The notes under the pieces were generated by a model. The model searched no databases, was not told the origin of the DNA, and saw only the letters and a program-made list of their open reading frames with translations. Both the position numbers and the translations under genes were made by a program. 64,000 nt of DNA, taken from NCBI GenBank assembly GCA_009746045.1, contig RPFO01000165.1, forward strand, positions 1,286,046-1,350,045, in the 5' to 3' direction. The stretch comes from Mesostigma viride (taxonomy: Eukaryota > Streptophyta > Mesostigmatophyceae > Mesostigmatales > Mesostigmataceae). Positions 63,845 to 64,000 of this stretch are shown here, piece by piece (within the stretch, counting starts at the first letter, position 1; each line of letters starts with the position of its first letter).

Positions 63845-64000
63845 ATGCGGCCAGCCAGCCGAAAGCCCGTAAGTAAGGACGCTTGTCAATGAAATATTGC
63901 ACGAATTTAAAGAAAGGGACGGTGACTTAGTGGTGCGTTAATAATGGCTTATGCAACACCCTTTTCTAGGGAGAGGTGAAGGAGAAGAAGTCGTCGCCCA
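63845..64000 (+). CDS. First exons of a spliced gene encoding a basic protein, cut by the window edge
   Basis: ATG at 63845 gives MRPASRKP, then a donor CCC/GTAAGT at 63869. An acceptor CTTTTCTAG ends at 63969, after which the frame reads GEVKEKKSSP to the window end in phase 0. The intron is 101 bases. A TATA-like site precedes it. The start is Lys/Arg-rich, but too little is visible to name a family. Confidence 0.35.

Overview
The window looks like a piece of a large, repeat-choked eukaryotic nuclear genome. Introns are spliceosomal (GTAAGT or GTATGT donors, TTCTAG or TGCAG acceptors). LTR and non-LTR retrotransposons, several classes of TIR DNA transposon and long GC-rich simple-sequence arrays fill it, and I recognise no conserved host housekeeping gene. 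The combination (Copia, RTE-like and RLE-type LINEs, a transposase resembling DUF7869, GGGGC arrays) suggests a green-lineage or other alga, but the species cannot be fixed from this sequence.

Layout. (1) 1-11390: a large DNA transposon whose ends are tandem arrays of a 173-bp repeat in inverted orientation. It carries two divergent genes, a PHD-finger/poly-glutamine protein (minus) and an RNase H-fold transposase-like protein with a Tudor-like tail (plus), separated by a 120-bp minisatellite. Its right array is itself interrupted by a head-to-tail pair of another element. (2) 11391-12730: 3' part of a Copia pol. (3) 13738-20246: a GGGGC array split by a 5.95-kb LTR element without recognisable genes (TSD GCGGG). 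(4) 20990-24020: two 5'-truncated RTE-like LINEs, tail to tail. (5) 24020-28170: palindromes, minisatellites and a GA-rich array. (6) 28171-34990: an 86-bp minisatellite broken by a GTAC-TSD MITE, a second TIR element and a 5.2-kb hAT-like element (8-bp TSD); the last contains two tandem copies of an RLE-type LINE. (7) 36055-38688: a TTAA-flanked element encoding a PHD finger. (8) 39442-62400: an old retroelement on the minus strand, split by a 17.75-kb TA-flanked element with 25-bp perfect TIRs. That element holds a pogo/Tc5-like transposase fragment and a divergent acidic gene. The transposase gene was hit by a gag-only LTR element (TSD CCCTG) and the acidic gene by a Copia-like LTR element (TSD GGTGC). 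(9) 63845-64000: possibly the start of a spliced gene encoding a basic protein.

The target-site duplications allow an insertion order to be read. Retroelement remnant first, then the TA element, then the two LTR elements, the LINE 3' fragment and the TIR element in the GGGGGT array. Many coding regions differ from an open frame by single-base shifts in short C or G runs. This is either decay or uncorrected long-read error, and it affects every 'pseudogene' call here.
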